A stretch of DNA of 64,000 bases, taken from assembly GCA_029339505.1 (NCBI GenBank), contig JAQISU010000081.1, positions 18,882,501 to 18,946,500 on the forward strand, in the 5' to 3' direction. The translations under genes and the position numbers were made by a program. Within the stretch, counting starts at the first letter, position 1, and every line of letters starts with the position of its first letter. Below are positions 1-9,400 of this stretch, piece by piece. The notes below the pieces were generated by a model. The model was given only the letters and a program-made list of their open reading frames with translations, ran no database searches and was not told where the DNA came from. The stretch is from Unio delphinus (taxonomy: Eukaryota; Mollusca; Bivalvia; Unionida; Unionidae).

Positions 1-3000
1 CATCATAGCCATCCAATGCATCCGAAGTAGTCCCCAGCCGTGACGAATCTTCGTACCACTGAGTTCTAACTACCAAGGCCGAGAGAGTGAGGCTGTCTCT
101 GTGCAAAGGCTGTTTCACTTTAATCTCCTTCACGCACAGGTTGTGTTGTGCACCTATCATTCATCCTTATCATCACACTCATCGTTCTTTACCAACATCT
201 ACCAAAGTCCTACGGCGATGGGCGACTGGCGACGCAACAGGTGGAGATGACCACTGGGAGTTGTAGTCAGAGACCTGCACGTAGGCGGCCCTTGGACAAG
301 TGGTCGTTCTGCTCAGTACCCAAGGCAGCAGAACACTTCGGCAGCATCCAGGGGTGACTGAGCAGACCTTTTTAGGATGGCGCTGCTCACCCTGAATAGG
401 GAGAAAGAGGCCTAGAAAAAGTGGCCTAAAAAAAGCTTGCCTTGTAAAAATCTGGTTAGTATGCCGCGGCTGGCAAGATCATCCATATCTGCGGTCGAAA
501 TAATCGAAGAAAAAAACTTATTATTGGAGCATGGAACATCCGTACTCTCATGGACAAAGAAAACGTAGCAAGACCCCACAGGAGAACAGCTCTAGTTTCT
601 AAAGAGTTAGCACGCTACAATATTGACATTGCAGCTTTGAGTGAAACCAGGTTCGCAGAAGAGGGTTCTCTTACTGAGCTAGCCAGCGGCTACACATTCT
701 TCTGGAAAGGAAAAGCCCAAAATGAGGACAGGATCCATGGAGTCGGCCTGGCTATCAAATCAAGTCTTCTGAAGCAACTCCCGGAAATTCAGGTTGGTAT
801 CAATGAGAGGCTAATGAAATTGCGAATACCTATAAGCCACAAACAGTGCATACGCCCCTACCCTATCGAGTCAAGCAGAAACCATCGAGCAGTTCTATAC
901 GGACTTCAGCTCTGTACTTAGCTCAATTCCAGCTGACGACAAGATCATACTACTGGGGGACTTCAATGCCCGTGTTGGCTGCGATTATGTTAGATGGAAA
1001 GGTGTGCTTGGCAAGCACGATGTCGGCAGAATGAACAACAACGGCCTGTTCCTACTCAACAAATGCACAGAATTTAACCTCCTAATCACAAACTCAATGT
1101 TCAAAATGGCGGACAAACACAAGAACACCTGGATGCACCCCAGATCTCGCCAATGGCACTTAATTGACTATGCAATAGTACGCAAGCGTGATGCCAATGA
1201 TGTCCAAATCACCAAGGCCATGCGAGGAGCAGAATGTTGGACAGATCACAGACTTGTCAGAACTACCCTACATTGCCCCTCACCATCTAAGACGTCCCAA
1301 GCTTGTGCGCACATCCCTCAACATTGTCAAACTGCAGCAGCCTTCCACCCAGCTCGATTTCCAGAAGAGACTAGATGACATGCTGTCAATAAACGGACCG
1401 TTATGTGGAAACGCCTCTGAAAAATGGACCAAGTTCAGGGACATAATAAGAGAAACAGCTATGGCAACCATGGGTCCAAACAAGCGAAGCCATCAAGACT
1501 GGTTCGACGAGAACAACGCTGCCATTGAAGATCTGCTTGCCAGAAAGAAAACAAAGCTTTTATGGACTGGCAGAATGACACAAACTCTACGCCCAAAAAT
1601 GATCGCTTCAAATCCTATCAGGCTGAGGCCCAGAGAAAAATCCGCAGGATGCATGACCAATGGTGGGAAAAGAAAGCTGACGAAGTGCAAAGCTATGCCG
1701 ACACTAACAACTCCAAAGAGTTATACAACGCCATCAAGTCAATTTTCAGCCACACAAAGTCCAGCTCTATGCCCTTGCTTGCTGTAGATGGCAGTACATT
1801 AATAAAAGACAAGAATGGCATTAAGAAAAGAGCACTTTAATCAGCTCCTAAACCTGCCCTCATCGGTCAGCCAATCTGTTCTTGACCAAATACCCCAACA
1901 GCCAATGCTCAGCCAACTGGATATTCCGCAAGATGAAGGAATTGAGAAGGGCCATTAAACAAACAAACCGTGACAAGGCACCTGGAAAGTAAGGTATCCC
2001 AGCGGAGGTGTACAAAACTCTTAGTAAGCAGTCTCTGGAGGCATTCTACGACGTGCTAATCAGCATCTGGACGGAAAAAGAGATGCCAGACGACCTCCGT
2101 GATGCATCAATTGTGACCCTCTATAAAAATAAAGGCACACGTAAGGACTGCAGTAACTACAGAGGCATCTCCCTGCTTTCCGTTGCTGGCAAAATACTTG
2201 CTCGCATCTTGCTCAACAGGCTTATTGCAGCAGTGTCAGAAAATAACCTCCCCGAGTCTCAGTGTGGTTTTCGCCCAGACAGCAGCACTGTTGACATGAT
2301 CTTCGCAGTGAGACAAGTCTAAGAGAAGTGCCTTGAGCAGAACATGAATCTGTATGCTGTCTTCGTGGATCTGACCAAGGCTTTCGATACAGTCAACAGA
2401 GACGCACTGTAGGTAGTACTCAAGAAACTTGGTTGTCCTCAGAAGTTTACCAACCTCATCCGGCTCCTCCACATTGACATGAATGGAGAGATTCTCTCAG
2501 ACGGTGAACCCTCAGAGAAATTCCCCATATCTAATGGTGTCAAACAGGGTTATGTACTCGCTCCAGTACTCTTCAACCTCTTCTTCACACAGGTACTGCT
2601 CCATGCCATACGGGACATTGACACTGGCATCTACATTAGGTATCGCCTGGATGGATCAGTGTTTGATCTCCGTCGCCTAGCTGCAAAAACCAAGATACAA
2701 GAAAGACTCATCATTGATGCACTCTTTGCAGATGACTGCGCCCTAATGGCCCATGAAGAGACTCACCTACAAGCAATCGTGGACAGATTCTCTGAAGCCT
2801 CCAACCTATTTGGACTCACAATTAATCTAGGAAAGAAAGAAGTCATCTTCCAGCCCGCCCCAAACACTGTCCATTCGCAACCCTGTATCACCATTGGCGA
2901 CATGCAGCTGAAGAATGTGGACAGTTTCAAATACCTGGGCAGCACAATATCTAGTGATGGCTCTCTGGACAAAGAGATCACTGCGAGGACCCAAAAAGCC

Positions 3001-3628
3001 AGTCAAGCACTAGGACGACTCCGAACCAAGGTCTTGCAGCACAAGGACATACGAATGTCAACAAAGCTGAAGGTGTACAATGCAGTTGTCCTCACGTCTC
3101 TATTATATGGCTGTGAAACGTGGACACTCTACAGAAGGCACATCAGTCAGTTAGAACAATTCCACCAGCGCTCCCTGAGATCCATCATGCGGATCAAGTG
3201 GCAGGACCGATTCACCAGCCTGGAAGTCCTTGATAGAGCAAACACAACAAGCATCGATACCAAAATAATCCAGGCCCAGCTTCGATGGACTGTCCATGTC
3301 ATCCGCATGGATCAGAGCAGAATCCCAAAGCAGTTGTTCTATGGCGAGCTATCCCTAGGGAACCGAAACCAAGGCCGCCCTCACAAGAGATACAAAGACA
3401 ACCTCAAGACAAACATCAACTGGGCAGACCTCCAACCACGCCAGCTCGAGCACGCTGCCTCAGACAGAAAGCATTGGCGAGCCCTGACCAGAAAAGTCTG
3501 CTCCATCTTTGAGGCTGACCGCCGCCAGCGTCTTTCCGCAACCCGTGAGAGACGCCACAGAAATGTATCCCAGATACCAACAACCACCGGTGTCCCATGC
3601 CCTACCTGCAACCGCATGTGTGTGTGTG
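1..3628 (+). pseudogene. APE-type non-LTR retrotransposon (LINE), 5' UTR to C-terminal finger, decayed
   Basis: The element encodes an apurinic-like endonuclease followed by a reverse transcriptase. Endonuclease motifs are visible at about 630-650 (LSETRF), 954-985 (LGDFNARVG) and 1240-1255 (TDHRLV). RT motifs are at about 2160-2195 (YRGISLLS), 2266-2300 (CGFRPDSSTVD), 2365-2400 (VDLTKAFDTVN) and 2725-2736 (FADD). The protein ends in a Cys-X2-Cys half finger near 3598-3609. The reading frame shifts several times between 840 and 2000, and in-frame stops lie at 1990, 2320 and 2410, so this copy is dead. Bases 1-549 resemble the 5' untranslated part of the related copy at 57200-57770, so the element probably begins before the window. 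The coding sequence is cut at 3628 by an LTR and resumes at 25197. The clade is uncertain; it is RTE/Jockey-like by eye. Confidence 0.88.
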
Positions 3629-3994
3629 TGTTACGGCTATTGGATTTATTTTAATTTATTTTTTTTAATTGTTGAGTCCAAATTTATCATTTAGGGTTTA
3701 ATATTCATTAATTGGGAAATTATTCTAGAAAAATTAGGCTGACTTAGATTCTCTAATTGTAAACAAGTTTTGACATTGGCTTGTTTGACCTAAATCCTGA
3801 CCTTGCTTTAGACATTGTCAACAAGCCTCTAACACGATTGGTCAATTTCAAGGACAACATTTTTATTTTTAGTTCTTGAGGGTGGGAAGTGAATGATTTC
3901 CTTCTAGAACATTCCATTATTACGTGACTTGGAGAAGGTAGCTTCTTTCTGTGACCTTCCAGAATCACATGATTCATCTTGTTTACGAGGGAAT

Positions 3995-3996
<2 letters not shown>

Positions 3997-4086
<90 letters not shown>
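3997..4086. repeat. (AT)n microsatellite, left half
   Basis: Uninterrupted AT dinucleotides directly against the left end of the Polinton. With the tract at 24622-24728 it forms one microsatellite split by the insertion. Long isoleucine-tyrosine frames across it are artefacts. Confidence 0.97.
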
Positions 4087-4088
<2 letters not shown>

Positions 4089-4425
4089 TAGTATATGGGG
4101 ACTATCTAGCGTCAATGGGAAAATCCTATGTAAAACAGCTTGGGACACTCTAGCGTCAAGGGGAATTTAACATGGTGGGGACTATCTAGCGTCAAGGGAA
4201 ATTTAACATGGTGGGACTATCTAGCGTCAAGGGAAATTTAACATGGTGGGACTATCTAGCGTCAAGGGGAATTGAACATTGTGGGTCTATCTAGCGTCAA
4301 GGGGAATTGAACAGAGTGGGACTATATAGCGTCAAGGGAAATATAACATGGGAAATAAAACAAGGAAAAAAGGGGTGGCAATGAAAGCTACTATCTTTTC
4401 GAGACTTATGAGTGGCCCTGAAAAG
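4087..4425 (+). repeat. Left terminal inverted repeat of the Polinton
   Basis: The arm is 339 bp and I found no mismatch when reading it against the reverse complement of 24283-24621. It holds seven copies of a TCTAGCGTCAA core (the last is TATAGCGTCAA), at about 4105, 4149, 4185, 4220, 4255, 4290 and 4325. After the first copy the period settles at 35 bp. The inner edge falls inside the histone-like hairpin of the minus-strand gene at 4457-4690. Confidence 0.96.
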
Positions 4426-4429
4426 GACC
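4414..4429 (-). terminator. Histone-type 3' stem-loop for the gene at 4457-4690
   Basis: On the minus strand the sequence is GGTCCT-TTTC-AGGGCC: a 6-bp stem with one G-T wobble and the loop TTTC, followed by ACT. It lies 28 nt after the stop codon. A purine block GAAAAGATAG follows at 4391-4400, where the U7 snRNA target lies in histone genes. The match to the replication-dependent histone mRNA consensus is direct; function is inferred. Confidence 0.8.
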
Positions 4430-4456
4430 GTTAGGTGTAATGTTAACGTTGTCTTG

Positions 4457-4690
4457 TTAACACAGAGGACATCTTACAGATCTTCTTCTCTTCCTTAAAC
4501 TTCTCCTTACTGTGGGTCCATAGAAGAGAACTCTCTTCAAGCAACCTTGTCTTTCCACATAGACTCTTCTCTTCCAATAGGCTGTCTCCGTCCTATCAAT
4601 GACACTCCATGATGATCTGACATACATGGGTATGTCAGTCCTAAACAGCATACTTGACACAAGGGTTGACGATTCAACATTAGTCCACAT
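4457..4690 (-). CDS. Small basic protein at the left end of the Polinton, unknown function
   Basis: A 77-residue protein, rich in arginine, with a very basic stretch near the C-terminus (RRSLRKRRRSVR) followed by CPLC. The start is supported by a TATA box on the minus strand (TATAAATA, 4731-4740) about 40 nt upstream of the ATG at 4690. The stop is followed 28 nt later by a histone-like hairpin. I recognise no domain. The basic run could bind nucleic acid or act as a nuclear localisation signal. It is divergent from the gene at 4909 across an intergenic promoter, and both share the same kind of 3' end. Promoter plus processing signal is the main reason to accept this short frame. Confidence 0.62.
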   Translation of the reverse strand: MWTNVESSTLVSSMLFRTDIPMYVRSSWSVIDRTETAYWKRRVYVERQGCLKRVLFYGPTVRRSLRKRRRSVRCPLC

Positions 4691-4730
4691 CTTCTGATGA
4701 GAACAGGTGAATTGAATGCCGTGTACTGCG

Positions 4731-4740
4731 GTTATTTATA
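4731..4740 (-). promoter_or_regulatory. TATA box for the minus-strand gene at 4457-4690
   Basis: Reads TATAAATAAC on the minus strand, about 40 nt before the ATG. Confidence 0.6.
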
Positions 4741-4776
4741 GGGGAAGAGCGGATTGAAACGGATTGAGTGTATCCA

Positions 4777-4859
4777 CCAATCCAAACGTGCGTTACAAAA
4801 GTCAGACACAGCCATCCAATCGGAAGAGAGCAGTCTGTAACGTCACCTTTTCTATATAG
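4777..4859 (+). promoter_or_regulatory. CCAAT-CCAAT-CRE-TATA promoter for the gene at 4909
   Basis: Contains CCAAT at 4777-4781 and 4816-4820, an ACGTCA (CRE-type) site at 4840-4845 and a TATA box (CTATATAG) at about 4852-4859, some 50 nt before the ATG at 4909. CCAAT plus TATA, with CRE-like sites, is a common layout of replication-dependent histone promoters. Confidence 0.55.
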
Positions 4860-4908
4860 AGGTACTAGCGCCTGTGCGCAGTCAATCGATTCAAGAGAGT
4901 TGTCAATC

Positions 4909-5547
4909 ATGGCGGACAGTAAGAAGACAATGAATTGGAGTGAGACAGGAGTAGAGACAGCAAGTCATGGACCAACAGTGACTACTAAAGTCATGACAAA
5001 TCTACATCCAGAAGAAGTGGATTTTAACTGGGATATTGTGGATTTTTTAACATCGCAAGAATTTATTCCGGAACCTTCGTTGCCTTCTGTATCTTCTTAT
5101 GGACACGTCGATGATTTTAAGCAGAGACAAAAAGAAGCATTGGAGCGATTTTTACAACAACAGAAAGTAGAAGAACAAGCTTTTCTTATGCAACAGCAGG
5201 AAGAAGAAGAAGCAAGAAGAAAACACCAGGAAGAAACAGTAGCAGCAACGGAGAAGAATGAAGACCAAGGACAGAAAGAAAATAGTGAAAATCAAACGGT
5301 TACGACGGTACTTTTAGATATTTTAGCTGAGTTAAAGAGTCTGAAACAAATGTATCAGACTTCTTTATCACGACCGAAGAGAAAAAGACCTTCTCGAGCG
5401 AAACAACCCGATCTCTCTGTGACTACGTCTACCTTACCACCGTTAGTGATTTCTACCAAATCATTGACAGGAACCACCAGTCCCGAAGTAGGCCTTGGCC
5501 GTGGCAAAGGCTTAAGACAGCTCAAGAGGATTTCATCCCGTTTCTGA
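4909..5547 (+). CDS. Polinton left-end coiled-coil protein with basic tail, unknown function
   Basis: A 212-residue protein. The N-terminal 70 residues are acidic and serine/threonine-rich. Residues about 70-115 are a glutamine/glutamate-rich coiled coil. A nuclear-localisation-like run (RPKRKRPSRAK) lies near residue 155, and the extreme C-terminus is basic (GRGKGLRQLKR). The ATG at 4909 was preferred to one at 4768 because the TATA box (4852-4859) lies between them. It ends 34 nt before a perfect histone-like hairpin (5581-5596). I recognise no family. A DNA-bound or early regulatory role is possible but is inference. Confidence 0.75.
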   Translation: MADSKKTMNWSETGVETASHGPTVTTKVMTNLHPEEVDFNWDIVDFLTSQEFIPEPSLPSVSSYGHVDDFKQRQKEALERFLQQQKVEEQAFLMQQQEEEEARRKHQEETVAATEKNEDQGQKENSENQTVTTVLLDILAELKSLKQMYQTSLSRPKRKRPSRAKQPDLSVTTSTLPPLVISTKSLTGTTSPEVGLGRGKGLRQLKRISSRF

Positions 5548-5580
5548 GTTTGTTTTGTTTTAAATACACAAAACACCAAC

Positions 5581-5596
5581 GGTCCTTTTCAGGACC
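5581..5596 (+). terminator. Histone-type 3' stem-loop after the gene at 4909-5547
   Basis: GGTCCT-TTTC-AGGACC, a perfect 6-bp stem with TTTC loop, preceded by CCAAC and followed by ACTCCA as in histone mRNAs. It lies 34 nt after the stop. The purine element GAAAAGAAAT follows at 5611-5620. The 20 or so bases from that element recur at 23110-23133. Confidence 0.85.
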
Positions 5597-5857
5597 ACTC
5601 CAATTATTTCGAAAAGAAATACTATGTCAATTGCCTATTTCAATGAAAACTCAAAAGTCCTTTATGTTTTTAAAAACCCATGATGTACGTGTGAGTGAAT
5701 GAATGTGTGAGTGTAGGTAATTATACTATCAAATCAAAACCAAGAGACACTTACGTTTTTTCTCTTTAGTTTATTCTAGTACAAACGACACAATTCAATA
5801 TCACAACATAACATAACACAAGACCACTTTAAAAAAGTTCATAGGTTTTCTTCTGTT

Positions 5858-6328
5858 TCACTCTTTCTGTTTTTTCATTTTCTTTACTGTCACAGCTTTT
5901 TTTTCTTCCTCTTCACTTTCGTTTCGTCTTCTTTTCTTGTTTTTGTGAACGTGACGGGGTTCTTCCTTGGAGGAGGGTACCTCTTTCTCCTCCTGTTCAG
6001 AATTTCTTTCCTCCTCCTCCTCCTCTTCCTCCACCTCCTCCTCCTCCTCCTGCTCCTGTTGTTTCTTAGGGCAGTTTGGAGACCAATGTCCTTTCTCTTT
6101 ACAATAATAACAGGTATCTTGACTTTTGTCTCTATTGTAGCCTTTTTTATTTTTGTTACGATCTGAACATTCTGTAGCCCAATGTCCTTTCTTCTTACAG
6201 ATATAGCAAGTATCTTGACTTTTATCTCGATAGGAGGGAGAGTAGGCTGTCGGCTGGTCTGACGAAAACTTTCGTATGACCCCACGTAAAGCTCTAATGA
6301 GAAGTTCCACTTGTGTAGGTTCTTCCAT
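5858..6328 (-). CDS. Double CCHC zinc-knuckle protein with acidic tail (Polinton)
   Basis: A 156-residue protein. Two zinc knuckles with Cys-X2-Cys-X4-His-X4-Cys spacing lie at residues 41-54 and 73-86. Each is preceded by the same RDKSQDT segment, so the pair arose by internal duplication. Then follow a long glutamate-rich stretch and a lysine/arginine-rich C-terminus. CCHC knuckles bind single-stranded nucleic acid. The ATG at 6328 is chosen; the frame stays open slightly upstream without an ATG. A TATA-like run on the minus strand (6381-6394) lies about 55 nt upstream. Its 3' end carries AATAAA on the minus strand (5770-5775), so unlike its left neighbours it looks polyadenylated. It is divergent from PolB. 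Confidence 0.88.
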   Translation of the reverse strand: MEEPTQVELLIRALRGVIRKFSSDQPTAYSPSYRDKSQDTCYICKKKGHWATECSDRNKNKKGYNRDKSQDTCYYCKEKGHWSPNCPKKQQEQEEEEEVEEEEEEEERNSEQEEKEVPSSKEEPRHVHKNKKRRRNESEEEEKKAVTVKKMKKQKE

Positions 6329-6465
6329 CGTTCTGGTCAATGTGAGAGTGAAAGGAATACTGAACCGTTAGACACTAACCCTTTATATATATATGCACGG
6401 ATCGAACATGAATATATAGGGGTTATGGTCTTTAAAAGGTAGTCATTTGACTTTTTGCAGACAAG
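6329..6465. promoter_or_regulatory. Divergent promoter between the zinc-knuckle gene and PolB
   Basis: A TATA-like run ATATATATATAAAG faces left (6381-6394). AATATATAGG at 6411-6420 and TTTAAAAG at 6431-6438 face right. The spacing fits transcription of both flanking genes. Confidence 0.5.
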
Positions 6466-9400
6466 ATGAAAAGGCCACATCATGCTGTGGAGAAAGGAAA
6501 AGATAGTAAGAGACAGAAACGTAATGTATCGCCTAGCACAGTAGCTGAAGTCTTGGCTCAAATTCATGCCAGTGATTTTGAAGATGACATGAGTGAGCCC
6601 GAATCCACACCCAGACAATCCACGTCCAAGCAAAGTGCACCACCCTTAGTAAACCCTGAAAATTACTATCACATTCGAGAGACAGAAAAGCGTTCCTCTC
6701 GAAAATTTAGAACAACGGCTTACACGTATGCCGTAAAGTTTAAAGATTTCAAGGCCAATGTACCTTTGGAGAATACAGAAGGGTTCATTACTGAGGTGTG
6801 GGATTCTGTGTTAACTGCACTGAAACAGCAATGTCAAGCCAAAGAAGACGATCGCTTGAGACTTTCTATTCATCACGATAATTTGAAGTCTCCCGTTTGG
6901 ATCGAGTTTACTAGCCCATCAGAATTAACACCTTCCAAAGTCATCGACAAAATTCAACATGTGCAACAATCCAACGACAAGTTTCACATTGACGATGGAA
7001 AAGCCACACTGTTTATGACCCACGTGTCTCTTCCCCAGGGGACAGGACGACGCAAAAAAGTATTATTGGTTGACAGCCTTCGCAGCACCAAACTAAGTCT
7101 CGTCCAAATTAACAATCCTCAAGACCAGATGTGTTTAGCCCGTGCTGTCGTCGTGGGACGAACGTATGCCAACAAGAACGACACGGTAGAATGGAAAAGA
7201 GCCTGGAAAACTATTCAACAATCGGACCGAGCCAAACAACGAAGTGAAGCAGAACTCCTGTTACAGCAAGCGGGGATATCCAAAGGCACTCCTTGTGGCA
7301 TTCCAGAAATGCAACAATTACAAGACGTCTTGTCTCCACGTTACACTTTGAAAGTACACCCTCAAGAAGTGCGTGGACCTCTTTTGTTTCGAGGCCACGA
7401 TTTCAAAGACGGAAAATACATTCACGTCTATCATCACAATGGTCATTTTGATACCATTACCAGTATCACTGCATTCCAGGGATACGGTTACTACTGTGAA
7501 AAATGTGACTATGGTTATAACAATCGAGAACAACACAAACATTGCGGATCAAAATGTGAGGGATGTTTAGCCTCACAACCTTGTCTGGACCAAGGAAAAG
7601 AAAGAGTGCATTGCCCTGTGTGTCAGCGCACTTTCGTCAGTCCTACCTGTTACCAACAACATTTGAAGATGCAAGGTTCACAGCAGAAAAACACTTGTCA
7701 ACTTCTGAGATTGTGCCCTACTTGTGGACAAGGCATACGTACCAATAGTGCCAAGTTTCACGTTTGTCGAGGGAAGAAACGATGTCACATTTGTCACCAA
7801 ATCGTGGACTTGGAACACGAATGCTTCATTCAAAAATACCAACCCCATTCAGAAGATACCCAGAAGAAAGGGAATTTTATCTTTTTTGATTTCGAATGCA
7901 TGCAAGAAACCGGTATTCACATTCCCAATTTCTGCGTAGCTCACCGTGCGTGCGAACAGTGCATCCAAGAACCTATCTTTAGTTATTGCCCTCACTGCAA
8001 CAAGATTCCTGGAGGACGTGAAAAAATCTTTCGAGGGTCAAACACGTTAGCCAAGTTTGCCCAATGGATCTTAAACCCCATTGACGAAACGTGGAGTACA
8101 GAAGACATCGAACGTTACGGTAATTGTCATTGCCATGCTACGGTCATGGCTCACAATTTTTCGGGATACGATGGGCAATTTCTGCTCAGATACTATGCGG
8201 AACAATGTACCGAACGACCTCAAGTGACTTTGAACGGAGCTAAAATCATTTCTATGCAAGTAGGACAAGTACAGTTTAAAGATTCGATGTGTTACTTGGC
8301 CATGCCATTGAGTCGCATGCCTAAAACGTTTGGAATGACAGAATTGGCTAAAGGTTATTTTCCACACTTTTTCAATACCGAAGCCAATCAACATGCCGTT
8401 CTGCCCCATTTGCCGGAGGCTCACTATTACGACCCTGACAACATGCGTACCGAACAACGAGAAGCTTTCTTCGCTTGGTACCAGACTCATGCCTCGGACC
8501 TTTTTGACTTTCAAGAAGAAATGTTAAAGTACTGTCGATCTGACGTGGACATTTTACGACGTTGCTGTGGAAAATTTCGAGAATTGTTCATGGAGTACGG
8601 AGGGATCGATCCTTTGAAAGAAGCTTGTACCATTGCCAAAGCGTGTTCTTTAGTGTACCGAAAACGCTTTATGCCTGAAAATACTCTAGCGGTCATCAGT
8701 CCTCAAACGACGAACTTTGTTAAACGTCAATACTCAGTCAAAGCCCTGCGCTGGCTCCATTACTTGTGCGACAAGGAAGACAAATGGATCCAACACGCTC
8801 GCAACGGAGGAGGCGAAAAGATTATTGGAACGTATTCAGTGGATGGTTGGGACTTAGAAAACCCTCAGATCGTGTACGAGTTTAACGGATGCTTATTTCA
8901 CGGATGTCCTATGTGCTACCCTCAGCGTGACATCAAAAATCAGTTTTTACAACGAACTATGGAAGATTTGTACCAGACCACGTGTCAACGACGTTTGAAG
9001 TTAGAACAACAAGGATACCAGGTAGTGGAAATGTGGGAACACGAGTACGATCAGCGTTTGAAAACCGATCCCGAGTTTAAACGCATCGTAGAAAGTTACA
9101 AGTGGGTGGACCCATTGAACCCCCGGGATAGTTTGTACGAAGGACGAACGAATGCCACTTGTTTGCTGTACCAGGCGGACGAGAAGAAAGGAGAAGAAAT
9201 TAAATACTTGGACGTGTGTTCATTGTATCCTTACGTGTGTAAATATTGTCACTTTCCCGTAGGGCATCCAGAATTGATGACAGAACACATTGACTTGGAC
9301 CACATTCGTCAGTACGAAGGATTGATCAAGTGTAAAGTCTTGCCACCCACAGACTTGTACCATCCCGTTTTACCTCACCATTGCCAAGGAAAACTGATGT

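Noticed and set aside
3753..4170. Long isoleucine-tyrosine frames across the AT tract (similar at 24560-24799, 39090-39148 and others)
   Set aside because: Produced by the (AT)n microsatellites, no independent coding support.
4768..4908. 47 extra N-terminal residues on the left-end coiled-coil gene
   Set aside because: The TATA box lies inside this stretch, so it is promoter and 5' UTR.
5480..5547. GRGKGLRQLKR tail resembling the histone H4 N-terminus
   Set aside because: Too short and at the wrong end of the protein; likely a chance basic run, although the gene has histone-type ends.
5945..6166. Leucine/phenylalanine-rich frame on the plus strand
   Set aside because: Shadow of the glutamate-rich tail of the minus-strand zinc-knuckle gene.
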